Assembly: GCF_900187645.1 (NCBI RefSeq)
Contig: NZ_FYEE01000007.1
Location: 210,531-274,530 of the forward strand
Length of the DNA: 64,000 nucleotides
From: Pseudomonas sp. Irchel 3E20
Lineage (GTDB): Bacteria; Pseudomonadota; Gammaproteobacteria; Pseudomonadales; Pseudomonadaceae
Direction: 5' to 3'
Positions within the stretch are counted from its first letter, which is position 1, and every line of letters begins with the position of its first letter. Of this stretch, positions 48,936-58,414 are shown in pieces. The notes under the pieces were generated by a model. It saw nothing but the letters and a program-made list of their open reading frames with translations, was not told where the DNA came from and did no database searches. The position numbers and the translations under genes were made by a program.

Positions 48936-49865
48936 ATGTTGCGATTTGATGATTTGCAGTTGTTTGTACGTGCCGCCGACCTTGGCAGCCTGTCGGCGGC
49001 GGCGCGGGCCATGGACCTGTCGCCGGCGGTGGCCAGTGCCGCCCTCAAGCGCATCGAGCAGCAACTGGGCGCGCGGCTACTGGCCCGCTCCACCCGCAGC
49101 CTGCGCCTGACCGCCGAGGGCGAAGGCTTTTTGGCGTACGCCCGGGCGGCGCTGGGCAGCCTGGAGGAGGGACGGCGCCTGTTGGCGCGTGGGCAGGATC
49201 AGGTCAGCGGCGTGTTGCAGTTGTCCGCCCCGTCGGATTTTGGCCGCAACCTGCTGGTGCCCTGGCTCGATGAGTTCCAGCGTGAACACCCACTACTCAC
49301 CGTGCGCCTGCTGCTGGGCGACCGCATTGCCGACCTGTTCCGCCAACCGGTGGATGTGGCTTTGCGCTATGGCGCGCCGGAAGACTCAAGCCTGGTGGCC
49401 CTGCCCATCGCCGCCGACAACCGCCGCGTGCTGTGCGCCGCGCCCGCTTACCTGGCGCGGCATGGCGAGCTTCGTCAGTTGGAACAGTTAGCGCAGCACA
49501 ATTGCCTGTTGTTCATGCTCGGTAGCAGGGTTCACGACCATTGGCATTTTCACGATGGCAAACGGGAGGTGAGTCTGACAGTCAGCGGCGACCGCTTCAG
49601 TGATGATGCCGACGTGGTGCGCCGGTGGGCGGTGGCCGGTGCCGGTGTGGCGTACAAATCCTGGCTGGATGTGGCCGCGGACGTGCAGGCCGGGCGTTTG
49701 CGCGTCCTGCTGCCCGAGTTGCAGGGCGAGCGTGCACCGCTGAATTTGTTGTGCGCACATCGCGCACAGTTAAGTAAGCCAGTGAACTTGCTGCGTGAAA
49801 TGCTCAGGCTGCGGTGTGAGAAGTTGTCCGCACAGTTGCAAGGCTTACTTGAAAGTGATGAATAG
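48936..49865 (+). CDS. LysR family transcriptional regulator
   Basis: A 309-residue LysR protein with the N-terminal helix-turn-helix (AADLGSLSAAARAMDLSPAV) and effector domain. It is divergent from the zinc-type dehydrogenase gene, which it probably controls. The frame starts MLRFDDLQLFVRAADLG. It is followed by a 316-base AT-richer gap before the ArsR-type gene. Confidence 0.9.
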   Translation: MLRFDDLQLFVRAADLGSLSAAARAMDLSPAVASAALKRIEQQLGARLLARSTRSLRLTAEGEGFLAYARAALGSLEEGRRLLARGQDQVSGVLQLSAPSDFGRNLLVPWLDEFQREHPLLTVRLLLGDRIADLFRQPVDVALRYGAPEDSSLVALPIAADNRRVLCAAPAYLARHGELRQLEQLAQHNCLLFMLGSRVHDHWHFHDGKREVSLTVSGDRFSDDADVVRRWAVAGAGVAYKSWLDVAADVQAGRLRVLLPELQGERAPLNLLCAHRAQLSKPVNLLREMLRLRCEKLSAQLQGLLESDE

Positions 49866-50181
49866 CGACGTGTAAATAAAGAAAATTCTGTCAGTAACTA
49901 TCGCATGCCTTGGTTTTCACCGAGCGGGAACCGCCGTGTTTCACGTTTATACTGGCGCCCGCCTATTTATCCGCCTTTAACTTCGAACCGCAGAGTCCGT
50001 GTTTAATTCGGTTGAATAGCTAACGTTCGAAGTTGAGCCTATTCGGTTATTTCGAAGAAGTTGATCGCCTTAGTTTGTGAATACGGCCGGTTTATGGCGG
50101 TTTTCACGTCTTGGCCAGTGCTGTATTACTGGTCAATATGTCTGCGCGTAGTAGACGAACGATTCAACAGGGAGTGAATAA
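49866..50181. other. 316-base non-coding gap with nested inverted repeats
   Basis: Lower in GC than its surroundings, with no convincing frame. The arms aacttcgaa (49979-49987) and ttcgaagtt (50026-50034) match perfectly, with an inner aaccg / cggtt pair, so a transcript here could fold into a long hairpin upstream of the ArsR-type gene. A T-rich tract follows. Promoter, leader RNA or small RNA are all possible. Confidence 0.5.
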
Positions 50182-50916
50182 ATGGAATACGCACCTTGCA
50201 TCAGCCAAATTGCCACCTTACTGGCGGACCCCAAGCGTAGTGCAATGATGTGGGCCTTGATGGACGGAACCGCCCGCCAATCCGAAGAATTGGCGTTGCT
50301 GGCCGGCCTGTCCCCTTCCTCGGCCAGTGCCCACTTGGCGCGGTTGTCCGCCGGTGGCCTGCTGCGGGTGGAGGAGCGTGGCCGCAAGCGCTTTTTCCGC
50401 CTTGCCGCTCCCGAAATCGGTGTCGCTGTCGAAGCCCTGGCCAGCGCCTCGGCCGTCAGCGCGCCGCGCACCTTGCCGGCGATCTTCAAACGCAGCATTG
50501 GCGCTGCGAAAAACCAGGGGCCGGCCTCTTCCTTGCTCAAGGCACGCATCTGCCAGGATCACCTGGGCGGCGAACTGGCGGCCGACCTGTACCAGCGCCT
50601 GCTGGACGCCGGTTGGATCGAGCAACTGCCCCAGCGTATCGTCGTGACCAGCAAAGGCGCGACCCAGTTGGCGACGCGCGGAATTTTCATCCAGGCCCTG
50701 GCCCAGCGTCCAGGGCAAGTTGCTTGCTCCTGCCCGGACTGGAGCGAGCGCCGCCCGCACCTGGGTGGGGCGCTGGGCGCCGGGTTGCTGCAACTGTTCA
50801 TCCAGTCGGGTTGGGTGACGGTGCCGAACGAGTCACGGGCTTTACAGCTGTCACCCTTGGGGGAGCGGGAAATCAACCGGCTCGCCCGGGCGCAGAGCCT
50901 GGAAATGGCCACCTGA
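50182..50916 (+). CDS. ArsR family winged-helix regulator with C-terminal extension
   Basis: A 244-residue regulator, about twice the length of simple ArsR proteins. The N-terminal winged helix (ISQIATLLADPKRSAMMWAL, SPSSASAHLARLSAGGLL) is typical. The C-terminal half contains CSCPDWSERRPHLGGALGAG, with two cysteines close together, a pattern seen in longer ArsR regulators of efflux genes. It precedes an MFS gene on the same strand by 136 bases and may regulate it. The inducer is unknown. Confidence 0.85.
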   Translation: MEYAPCISQIATLLADPKRSAMMWALMDGTARQSEELALLAGLSPSSASAHLARLSAGGLLRVEERGRKRFFRLAAPEIGVAVEALASASAVSAPRTLPAIFKRSIGAAKNQGPASSLLKARICQDHLGGELAADLYQRLLDAGWIEQLPQRIVVTSKGATQLATRGIFIQALAQRPGQVACSCPDWSERRPHLGGALGAGLLQLFIQSGWVTVPNESRALQLSPLGEREINRLARAQSLEMAT

Positions 50917-51052
50917 TTCACCCGCGATGATCTCTGTGTAACCTGGTTTTTCATGCGTCGCTCATGAGTGTAGGCAAGTCGCATCCAGCCGTTGCCGCAC
51001 CCAACGATCACGCACACTCGGTCCGACCATTTTCGGTATGGGAGACGGGTGC

Positions 51053-52429
51053 ATGGGAATTGACGGATACAGCGCCGCTGAACGCCTGGAGCGGTTGCCC
51101 ATCAGTGGCTACCACCGGCTGATTTTCATCATCATCGCCCTGGCGTTTTTTTTCGACTCCATGGACCTGGCGATGATGACGTTCCTGCTCGGCTCGATCA
51201 AAGCCGAGTTCGGCTTGAGCACCGCGCAAGCGGGGTTGCTGGTCAGTGCGAGCTTTTTCGGCATGGTCCTGGGCGCTTCGCTGTCGGGCATGTTGGCCGA
51301 CCGTTTCGGGCGCAAACCGGTGTTCCAGTGGAGCATCGTGTTGTGGGGCGTGGCCAGTTACCTGTGCTCCACCGCGCAAACGGTGGAGACCCTGACGCTG
51401 TTTCGCATCCTCCTGGGGATTGGCATGGGCATGGAGTTCCCGATTGCCCAGTCGATGCTCTCGGAGTTGATCCCGGCCCAGCGGCGCGGGCGCTACATCG
51501 CCTTGATGGACGGCTTCTGGCCTATCGGTTTCGTCGCGGCGGGGGTGCTGTCGTACTTCCTGTTGCCGGTGATTGGCTGGCGCGACATTTTTCTGGTGCT
51601 GGCGGTGCCAGCGGTATTCGTCCTGGCGATTCGCTTTTTTATCCCCGAGTCGCCGCGCTGGCTGGAGCAGGCCGGACATCACGAGGAAGCCGACAGGGTT
51701 CTGTGCGGCATCGAGGAACGGGTACGCGCCTCGCTCAACTGCCAGCAATTGCCACAGCCGGTACGCCTGCCACGTCAGCCGCTGCGCCCGGTGACGTTCT
51801 TTTCCGCGTTCGCCGAGCTCTGGTCGCCGCTTTACCGGCAACGCACGATGATGATCTGGAGCGTGTGGTTCTTCGCCCTGCTGGGCTTCTATGGCCTGAC
51901 TTCCTGGCTGAGCGCGTTGCTGCAACAGTCGGGGTTCGCGGTCACGCAGTCGGTGTATTACACCGTGGTGATTTCCCTGGGCGGAATTCCGGGCTTCTTG
52001 ATGGCCGCGTGGCTGGTGGAGCGCTGGGGGCGCAAACCGGTGTGCGTCGTCGCCCTGCTCGGTGGCGGGGTGATGGCGTTTGTCTACGGGCAGAGCGCGG
52101 TATTTGGCGGCAATATCAGCTTGTTGGTCGGCTCGGGGTTGTTGATGCAGTTTTTCCTGTTCGGCATGTGGGCGGTGCTCTACACCTATACACCGGAGTT
52201 GTACCCCACCTCGGCGCGGGCCACGGGTTCCGGGTTCGCCTCGGCCATTGGCCGCGTCGGTTCGTTGCTTGGGCCCTTGGTGACGGGGCTGGTATTCCCC
52301 ATCACCGGCCAGGGCGGGGTGTTTGCCCTGGGTACCGCGTGTTTCGTGATCGCGGCGCTGGTGGTCTGGCGGTTCGGCATGGAAACCCGTGGCAAGACCC
52401 TCGAAGAACTCAGCGAGGCCTCGTTGTAG
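51053..52429 (+). CDS. MFS transporter, SP/AAHS-like
   Basis: A 458-residue major facilitator with 12 predicted membrane segments. FDSMDLAMMTFLLGSIK lies in segment 1, GMLADRFGRKPVFQ in loop 2-3, PAQRRGRYIALMDGFWPIG in the middle and PESPRWLE after segment 6. The pattern resembles niacin or aromatic acid transporters, but the substrate is not assignable. The ATG at 51053 is preceded by ggag; another ATG at 51038 would add five residues. The neighbouring ArsR-type gene may control it. Confidence 0.85.
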   Translation: MGIDGYSAAERLERLPISGYHRLIFIIIALAFFFDSMDLAMMTFLLGSIKAEFGLSTAQAGLLVSASFFGMVLGASLSGMLADRFGRKPVFQWSIVLWGVASYLCSTAQTVETLTLFRILLGIGMGMEFPIAQSMLSELIPAQRRGRYIALMDGFWPIGFVAAGVLSYFLLPVIGWRDIFLVLAVPAVFVLAIRFFIPESPRWLEQAGHHEEADRVLCGIEERVRASLNCQQLPQPVRLPRQPLRPVTFFSAFAELWSPLYRQRTMMIWSVWFFALLGFYGLTSWLSALLQQSGFAVTQSVYYTVVISLGGIPGFLMAAWLVERWGRKPVCVVALLGGGVMAFVYGQSAVFGGNISLLVGSGLLMQFFLFGMWAVLYTYTPELYPTSARATGSGFASAIGRVGSLLGPLVTGLVFPITGQGGVFALGTACFVIAALVVWRFGMETRGKTLEELSEASL

Positions 52430-52430
52430 C

Positions 52431-52473
52431 ACGCGGGCTTGCCCGCGCTGGAGTGCGCAGCGCTCCTACAGTG
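52431..52473. repeat. REP-like palindrome
   Basis: Contains acgcgggcttgcccgcgctggagtgcgcagcgctcctaca in two hairpins, in the convergent gap between the MFS gene and the adenine deaminase gene. The same variant recurs at 57988-58041. Confidence 0.65.
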
Positions 52474-52505
52474 GTGTTTGAACCTGTGTAAGTCAGGGCT
52501 GCGTG

Positions 52506-53492
<987 letters not shown>

Positions 53493-53730
53493 CTACAGGG
53501 CGAGTCGGATTTTTCGGCAAAACCTGACTGAGTGGTGAATCGCGCCGTTTCCTTCTTTGCAGAAGGGAAGTTTTTTGCCTGGGGCAAGGTGCAGCCTGTT
53601 CCTACGCCGGCAAGCCAGAAAAGGGCAAAGCACAAGAGGGCCGGCGGTTGCTGGTGCGCTAAGGTGTAACGAAACGTTAGCGGCGTGCCGCAGTCACATG
53701 GGCTCCCGCGCCCCGCCAAAAAGGCCCGCC

Positions 53731-54819
53731 ATGCTCACATTGCTCAAGCAAGAAAGTTTTCTGCTGTTGGCGCTGCTTGCCGCCGCCGTCGCCTATGCGT
53801 TGGAACACTGGCTGCTGCACAGCGGGCAGAGGGTGGCGCTGGTCGGTGGCCTGGTGCTGATCGGTTTTATCGTCTGCGCCTCGATGCGCGTGGCCCACCA
53901 TGCCGAGTTGCTGGCGGAGAAGGTCGGCGACCCCTACGGCACCATGATCTTGACCCTGTCGGCGGTGCTGGTGGAGGTGGTGATCCTGGCGATCATGATG
54001 AGCAACGAGGCCTCGCCCACCCTGGTGCGCGACACCATCTATTCGGCGGTGATGCTCGACATCAACGGCATCCTCGGCCTCGCCGCGTTGATGGGCGGTA
54101 TCAAGCACGGCGAGCAGTCGTATAACGACGACTCGGCACGCACTTACAGCGTGATGATCCTCACGGCGATGGGGGTGTCGATGGTGGTGCCGGAGTTCAT
54201 TCCCAAGGCGGACTGGAAGCTCTATTCGGCCTTCACCATCGGCGCGATGGTGGTGCTTTATACGTTGTTCCTGCGTATGCAGGTGGGGCCCCACAGCTAC
54301 TTTTTCAGCTACAGCTACCCAGAGAAACGCCGGCCCAAGGCCCAGGCCGAAGAGGCGCCGGCCATGGCCCTGGGCACGAGCGTGGCGATTCTGGTGGCGG
54401 GGGTGGTGTTGATTGGCGCGTTGGCCGAGGTGATGTCCCAGACCCTCGACCTGGGCCTGGAAGGCAGCGGCGCGCCGCCGGTGATGACGGCGATCCTGGT
54501 GGCAGCCATCAGCGCCGCGCCGGAAATCCTCACCGCACTGCGCGCGGCCCTGGCCAACCGCATGCAGTCAGTGGTCAACATCGCGTTGGGGGCGTCGCTG
54601 TCGACGGTGATCCTCACGGTGCCGGTGATGGAGGCCATGGCCCTGTACACCGGCCAGCCGTTTCAAATGGCCATGACCCCGGTGCAAACGGTGATGGTGC
54701 TCATCACTCTGGTCGTCAGCGCGATCAACCTCAACGACGGCGAAACCAACGCCATCGAAGGGATGACCCACTTCGTGCTGTTTGCCACCTTCATCATGTT
54801 GTCGTTGTTGGGGGTTTAG
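53731..54819 (+). CDS. chaA: Ca2+/H+ (Na+/H+) antiporter ChaA-like
   Basis: Inner-membrane cation/proton antiporter of the CaCA superfamily, 362 residues and about 11 membrane segments. Two acidic repeats are visible: TLSAVLVEVVILAIMM in the first half and AISAAPEILTALRAALANRM in the second, the transport-site helices of this superfamily. The ATG at 53731 gives MLTLLKQESFLLLALLAA; upstream in-frame codons are non-conserved. It stands alone between two oppositely oriented deaminase genes. Confidence 0.9.
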   Translation: MLTLLKQESFLLLALLAAAVAYALEHWLLHSGQRVALVGGLVLIGFIVCASMRVAHHAELLAEKVGDPYGTMILTLSAVLVEVVILAIMMSNEASPTLVRDTIYSAVMLDINGILGLAALMGGIKHGEQSYNDDSARTYSVMILTAMGVSMVVPEFIPKADWKLYSAFTIGAMVVLYTLFLRMQVGPHSYFFSYSYPEKRRPKAQAEEAPAMALGTSVAILVAGVVLIGALAEVMSQTLDLGLEGSGAPPVMTAILVAAISAAPEILTALRAALANRMQSVVNIALGASLSTVILTVPVMEAMALYTGQPFQMAMTPVQTVMVLITLVVSAINLNDGETNAIEGMTHFVLFATFIMLSLLGV

Positions 54820-54829
54820 CGGGAGTTGG

Positions 54830-54925
54830 CTGTGTGGGTGCGGGCTTACCCGCTATGGCGGTCTATCAGTTGCAAGAAATGTATCGCCTGGATCCGCCTC
54901 ATCGCGGGCGGGCCCGTTCCCACAG
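54830..54925. repeat. REPIN
   Basis: Begins tgtgtgggtgcgggcttacc and ends gcgggcgggcccgttcccac, two facing REP units around about 50 bases, in the convergent gap between chaA and the 8-oxoguanine deaminase gene. Confidence 0.75.
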
Positions 54926-54949
54926 TTGTTTTTTCACCCCACTACGGAG

Positions 54950-56305
54950 TCAGCCCGCAATCAACCGCCGCGCTGCCTGGCTGTGGTCGGCGATCAGGCC
55001 CTTGAGGTCCAGGCCTTCGATCTGGCCGTCGATCACTCGCCACTGGCCGGCGACCATCACCCGGTCGGCACGGTCGGCGCCGCACAGCAGCAGTGCCGAG
55101 ATCGGGTCGTGGCTGCCGGAGAAGCGCAGTTCGTCGAGTTTGAACAGCGCCAGGTCTGCCTGTTTGCCCACCGCCAATTCACCGATGTCGCTGCGCCCCA
55201 GCAGTTTCGCCGAGCCACGGGTGGCCCAGCCGAGTACCAACTCGGGGGTGATTTTCTCGGCGCCGTAGCGCAGGCGTTGCAGGTACAGGGCCTGGCGGGT
55301 TTCCAGGATCATGTTGGAGGCATCGTTGGACGCCGAGCCGTCCACGCCCAGGCCGATGGGTGCGCCGGCGGCTTGCAGTTCCAGGGTCGGGCAGATCCCC
55401 GAGGCCAGGCGCATGTTGGAGCTGGGGCAATGGCAGACGCCAGTGCCCGCCGCGCCCAGGCGCGCGATTTCATCGGGGTTGAAGTGAATGCCGTGGGCCA
55501 GCCAGGTGCGCGGGCCGAGCCAGCCGACGCTGTCCAGGTAGTCGACGGTGCGCAGGCCGAAGCGTTGCAGGCAGAAGTCCTCTTCATCAAGGGTTTCGGC
55601 CAGGTGGGTGTGCAGGCGCACGTCCAAGCTGTTGGCCAATTCGGCGCTGGCGGCCATGATTTGCGGTGTCACCGAAAACGGCGAGCAGGGTGCCAGGGCG
55701 ATCTGGATCTGCGCCCCGGCACCGCGTTCGTGGTACTGGGCGATCAGGCGCTGGCTATCGGCCAGGATCACTTCGCCCTGTTGCACGGTTTGCTGTGGCG
55801 GCAGGCCACCATCGGCTTCGCCCAGGCTCATCGAACCGCGGGTGAGCATGGCGCGCATGCCCAGTTCGCGCACGCTTTGCACCTGCACATCAATGGCGTT
55901 TTCCAGGCCTTCGGGGAACAGGTAATGGTGGTCGGCGGCGGTGGTGCAGCCTGAGAGCAGCAGTTCGGCCAGGGCCACTTTGCTGGCCAGGGCGAGTTTT
56001 TCCGGGGTTAGGCGTGCCCACACCGGGTAGAGGGTCTTGAGCCAGGGGAACAGCGGTTGGTTGACCACGGGCGCCCAGGCGCGGGTGAGGGTTTGGTAGA
56101 AGTGGTGATGGGTGTTAATCAGCCCCGGCAGGATCACATGCTCGCGGGCGTCGAACACTTGCGCGCAAGGTGCCGATGGCTGCTGCCCGGCGCCGAGGAC
56201 TTCGACAATGACGCCGTCCTGCAGGACGAGGCCGCCGCTGGCATCGAGGGCGTTAGCGGTGTAGATCGCGAGGGGGTTTTTTAACCAGGTACGGATGGCA
56301 GGCAT
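54950..56305 (-). CDS. 8-oxoguanine deaminase
   Basis: Amidohydrolase of 451 residues closely resembling the P. aeruginosa enzyme (PA0142) shown to deaminate 8-oxoguanine to urate. Zinc ligands lie in LPGLINTHHHFYQTLTRAW, the later HTHLAETLDEE, AHGIHF and GVDGSASND segments. It would remove oxidised guanine from the nucleobase pool. The 142-base upstream gap has a GC-rich hairpin but no clear promoter. Confidence 0.88.
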   Translation of the reverse strand: MPAIRTWLKNPLAIYTANALDASGGLVLQDGVIVEVLGAGQQPSAPCAQVFDAREHVILPGLINTHHHFYQTLTRAWAPVVNQPLFPWLKTLYPVWARLTPEKLALASKVALAELLLSGCTTAADHHYLFPEGLENAIDVQVQSVRELGMRAMLTRGSMSLGEADGGLPPQQTVQQGEVILADSQRLIAQYHERGAGAQIQIALAPCSPFSVTPQIMAASAELANSLDVRLHTHLAETLDEEDFCLQRFGLRTVDYLDSVGWLGPRTWLAHGIHFNPDEIARLGAAGTGVCHCPSSNMRLASGICPTLELQAAGAPIGLGVDGSASNDASNMILETRQALYLQRLRYGAEKITPELVLGWATRGSAKLLGRSDIGELAVGKQADLALFKLDELRFSGSHDPISALLLCGADRADRVMVAGQWRVIDGQIEGLDLKGLIADHSQAARRLIAG

Positions 56306-56447
56306 GGTGGCCGGCTCCTCTGAAAGTGGGGTTCAGGGTTGCCAGCTCAGTGATGCCCTGTCTGCTGATCCAGGGTCGCCTTGGGGGGCGAAGGGCGCAG
56401 TCTACCCCCGGCGGCGGGCCGGGGGCAACGGCGGTTTGGCGCGGGTG

Positions 56448-57134
56448 TTACCAGGCAATTGTCTCGCCACGGTAGTCGATGAAGTGATGCCCGCCCTTGC
56501 CCGCGTAGGCGTTGACCTGCTGGACGAGGCCGCGGGTGCTGGTCTCGACGTCGATGTGCGCGTCTTCGCCGCCCATGTCGGTTTTCACCCAGCCAGGGTG
56601 CATCGACAGCACCGTCAGCGCCTGCCCGTCCAGTTGCGCGACGAAACTGTTGGTCATCGAGTTCAGCGCCGCTTTGCTGGCCTTGTACAGCGCCATCTCC
56701 GGCGCGTCGGCAATGGTCACGCTGCCCAGCACCGAACTCATGAACGCCAGCACGCCGCTGCCTTCGCGGATCTGCCCGACGAAGCGCTGCGCCAGGTTGA
56801 TCGGCGCCACCGCGTTGGTGAAGAACAACTGGCCGACTTGCGCCAGGCTCGCCTGGCCCGGGCGCTGGTCGTCCGGGCCCTTGACGCCGGCGTTGACGAA
56901 CAGCAGGTCGAAGGTCTGCTCCTTGAGGCGTTGGCTGAGGGCGATGACGGCGTGTTGGTCGTCCATGTCCAGGGTTTCGATGCGCACATTGCCCAAGGCT
57001 TGCAGCGCCTGGGCTTTTTGCGGGTCGCGCACGGTGGCGGTGACCTGCCAGCCGTCGCCCAGCAGTTGCTTGACCAGGCCCAGGCCCAGGCCACGCGAGG
57101 CGCCGATGATAAGGGCGGTTTTTGCAGTGTTCAT
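56448..57134 (-). CDS. Short-chain dehydrogenase/reductase
   Basis: An SDR family oxidoreductase, 228 residues. The cofactor motif IIGASRGLGLGLVKQLL is at the N-terminus, with NAG in FVNAGVKG and the active-site YKASK in MALYKASKAALN. The preceding serine lies in FMSSVLGS. The substrate is unknown. It follows the MerR-type gene by 16 bases on the same strand, so the two form an operon. Confidence 0.9.
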   Translation of the reverse strand: MNTAKTALIIGASRGLGLGLVKQLLGDGWQVTATVRDPQKAQALQALGNVRIETLDMDDQHAVIALSQRLKEQTFDLLFVNAGVKGPDDQRPGQASLAQVGQLFFTNAVAPINLAQRFVGQIREGSGVLAFMSSVLGSVTIADAPEMALYKASKAALNSMTNSFVAQLDGQALTVLSMHPGWVKTDMGGEDAHIDVETSTRGLVQQVNAYAGKGGHHFIDYRGETIAW

Positions 57135-57150
57135 AAGTGGCTTCCTTAAA

Positions 57151-57501
57151 TCAGGGTTTAAGTGGACAGCTTTGGCTGAGCCGTTGCTGCAACTCTTCAC
57201 GCAGCGCGCCGAGCTCGGCCATGCGGGTTTCGATCAGGGTGAGCTTGTCTTGCAGCAGTTGTGTGACGGCGCTGTCGGGATCGCTGGCCTGCCACAACCC
57301 GGCCACGCTGGCGCCGATCTCGCCGAGGCTAAAGCCTAGACGCTGGGCGGTCTTGATGTAGAGCACCAGTTGCACCATTTGCGCCGGGTAGTGGCGGTAA
57401 CCGTTGGCGCTGCGCTGGGCGGCGATCAGGCCGCGTTGTTCGTAGAAGCGCAAGGTGTCGCGGCTGACCGCGCAGGCCTGGGCCAATTCGCCGATTCGCA
57501 T
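57151..57501 (-). CDS. MerR family transcriptional regulator
   Basis: A 116-residue MerR regulator. The helix-turn-helix MRIGELAQACAVSRDTLRFY is followed by RGLIAAQRSANGYRHYPAQM and a coiled-coil helix. The only cysteine in the effector region is near the C-terminus, so it is not a metal-loop type. The ATG at 57501 is the conserved start, although the frame is open further upstream. It is divergent from a small membrane protein gene and cotranscribed with the SDR gene. Confidence 0.9.
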   Translation of the reverse strand: MRIGELAQACAVSRDTLRFYEQRGLIAAQRSANGYRHYPAQMVQLVLYIKTAQRLGFSLGEIGASVAGLWQASDPDSAVTQLLQDKLTLIETRMAELGALREELQQRLSQSCPLKP

Positions 57502-57582
57502 GGGACGTCTCAAAGGGGCTTGACCTTGGAGCATACTCCAGGCCTTAGCCTCGGTGTTCCTTGAATCGATGGAGCAACACCG

Positions 57583-58041
57583 ATGTGGACTGCCCCGCAA
57601 TATCGCCGGCTGGTGCGCGCCAGCGGCTGGTACGACTTGCTGATGACCCTGATGTTCGTCACACCCTGGACCTTCACCCTGCTGCACGGCAGCTTGCAGG
57701 CCCTGGCCCGGGCTTACGACCTGCCTGGCGAGCTGCCACCTTTCGAGCCGGCGCACATGCTGATGGCTAACTTGATGGGCTCGATTGTGTGCGTGTGGTC
57801 GGTGTTGCGCATTCGTGATCCGCAACTGGCGTTCGGCCGTTACGATGCGGCGGGGCGATTGCTCTTCGCCACTTGGCAGGTTTACGCCTTGAGCCAGGGT
57901 GCCAGCGTGCTGATTGGCCTGATCCTGTTCTGCGAACTGGCCTGGGCCGTGGCTCAACTCTGGCCCATGCGCCAACCCGCGGCCGTTGTAGCAAGCGGGC
58001 TCGCCCGCGCTGGAGTGCGCAGCGCTCCCACCGCGGTGTAG
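57583..58041 (+). CDS. Small membrane protein with REP-encoded C-terminus
   Basis: A 152-residue protein with four predicted membrane segments (VTPWTFTLLHGSLQALA, MLMANLMGSIVCVWSVL, LLFATWQVYALSQGASVLIG, LILFCELAWAVAQLW). I do not recognise a characterised family. The last 18 or so residues (AVVASGLARAGVRSAPTAV) are read from a REP palindrome, so the original stop was probably earlier or was replaced by REP insertion. It is divergent from the MerR-type gene and 81 bases from it. Confidence 0.75.
   Translation: MWTAPQYRRLVRASGWYDLLMTLMFVTPWTFTLLHGSLQALARAYDLPGELPPFEPAHMLMANLMGSIVCVWSVLRIRDPQLAFGRYDAAGRLLFATWQVYALSQGASVLIGLILFCELAWAVAQLWPMRQPAAVVASGLARAGVRSAPTAV
57988..58041. repeat. REP element inside the 3' end of a coding region
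   Basis: Contains agcgggctcgcccgcgctggagtgcgcagcgctccca, nearly the same sequence as at 52431-52473. It supplies the final codons and the stop of the upstream membrane protein gene. Confidence 0.7.
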
Positions 58042-58414
58042 GCGCTTGTGCATAACAAGCGCTGTTTTGAGATCTGGAGCGCTGTTCAAAAAACGATCAA
58101 TCGCCTGCGAACGCTGCCGTTTCTGCGGTTGAGCGAGCGTTACACGGGTTATCCACAGCTTGCTCCACAGTAATTGTGCGCAAACTGAAGCCGTTGCAGG
58201 CGGCCCGCAGGCAATGAAAAAAGCGAGCTAAGCGATTGTTTTTGGCCGGGATTTACCTCGATCTGGAGTAAATGGACAAAAAACGTACAAACCCCGCAAA
58301 GCCCCGTTGCAGAAGGCGTCCAGGGAAATGTGCTCAGGTTATCCACAGCCGGGTGCACAGTAGATGTGAGCAAGTTGCGGCTGTGGACAACTGCTCGCGG
58401 GCCTGTGGCCGTAC
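58042..58414. other. 373-base non-coding gap with DnaA boxes and a direct repeat
   Basis: Two perfect DnaA boxes (ttatccaca at 58149-58157 and 58339-58347) and one near-match on the other strand (tgtggacaa at 58382-58390) are present. Each perfect box begins a 37-base segment, ggttatccacag continuing to gtgcgcaa or gtgagcaa, repeated directly about 190 bases apart with roughly 80% identity. No gene is supported here. Confidence 0.6.

Noticed and set aside
58042..58414. Chromosomal replication origin suggested by DnaA boxes
   Set aside because: No dnaA, dnaN, rpmH or gidA neighbours, only two perfect boxes and no AT-rich unwinding element. Kept only as a DnaA-box repeat.
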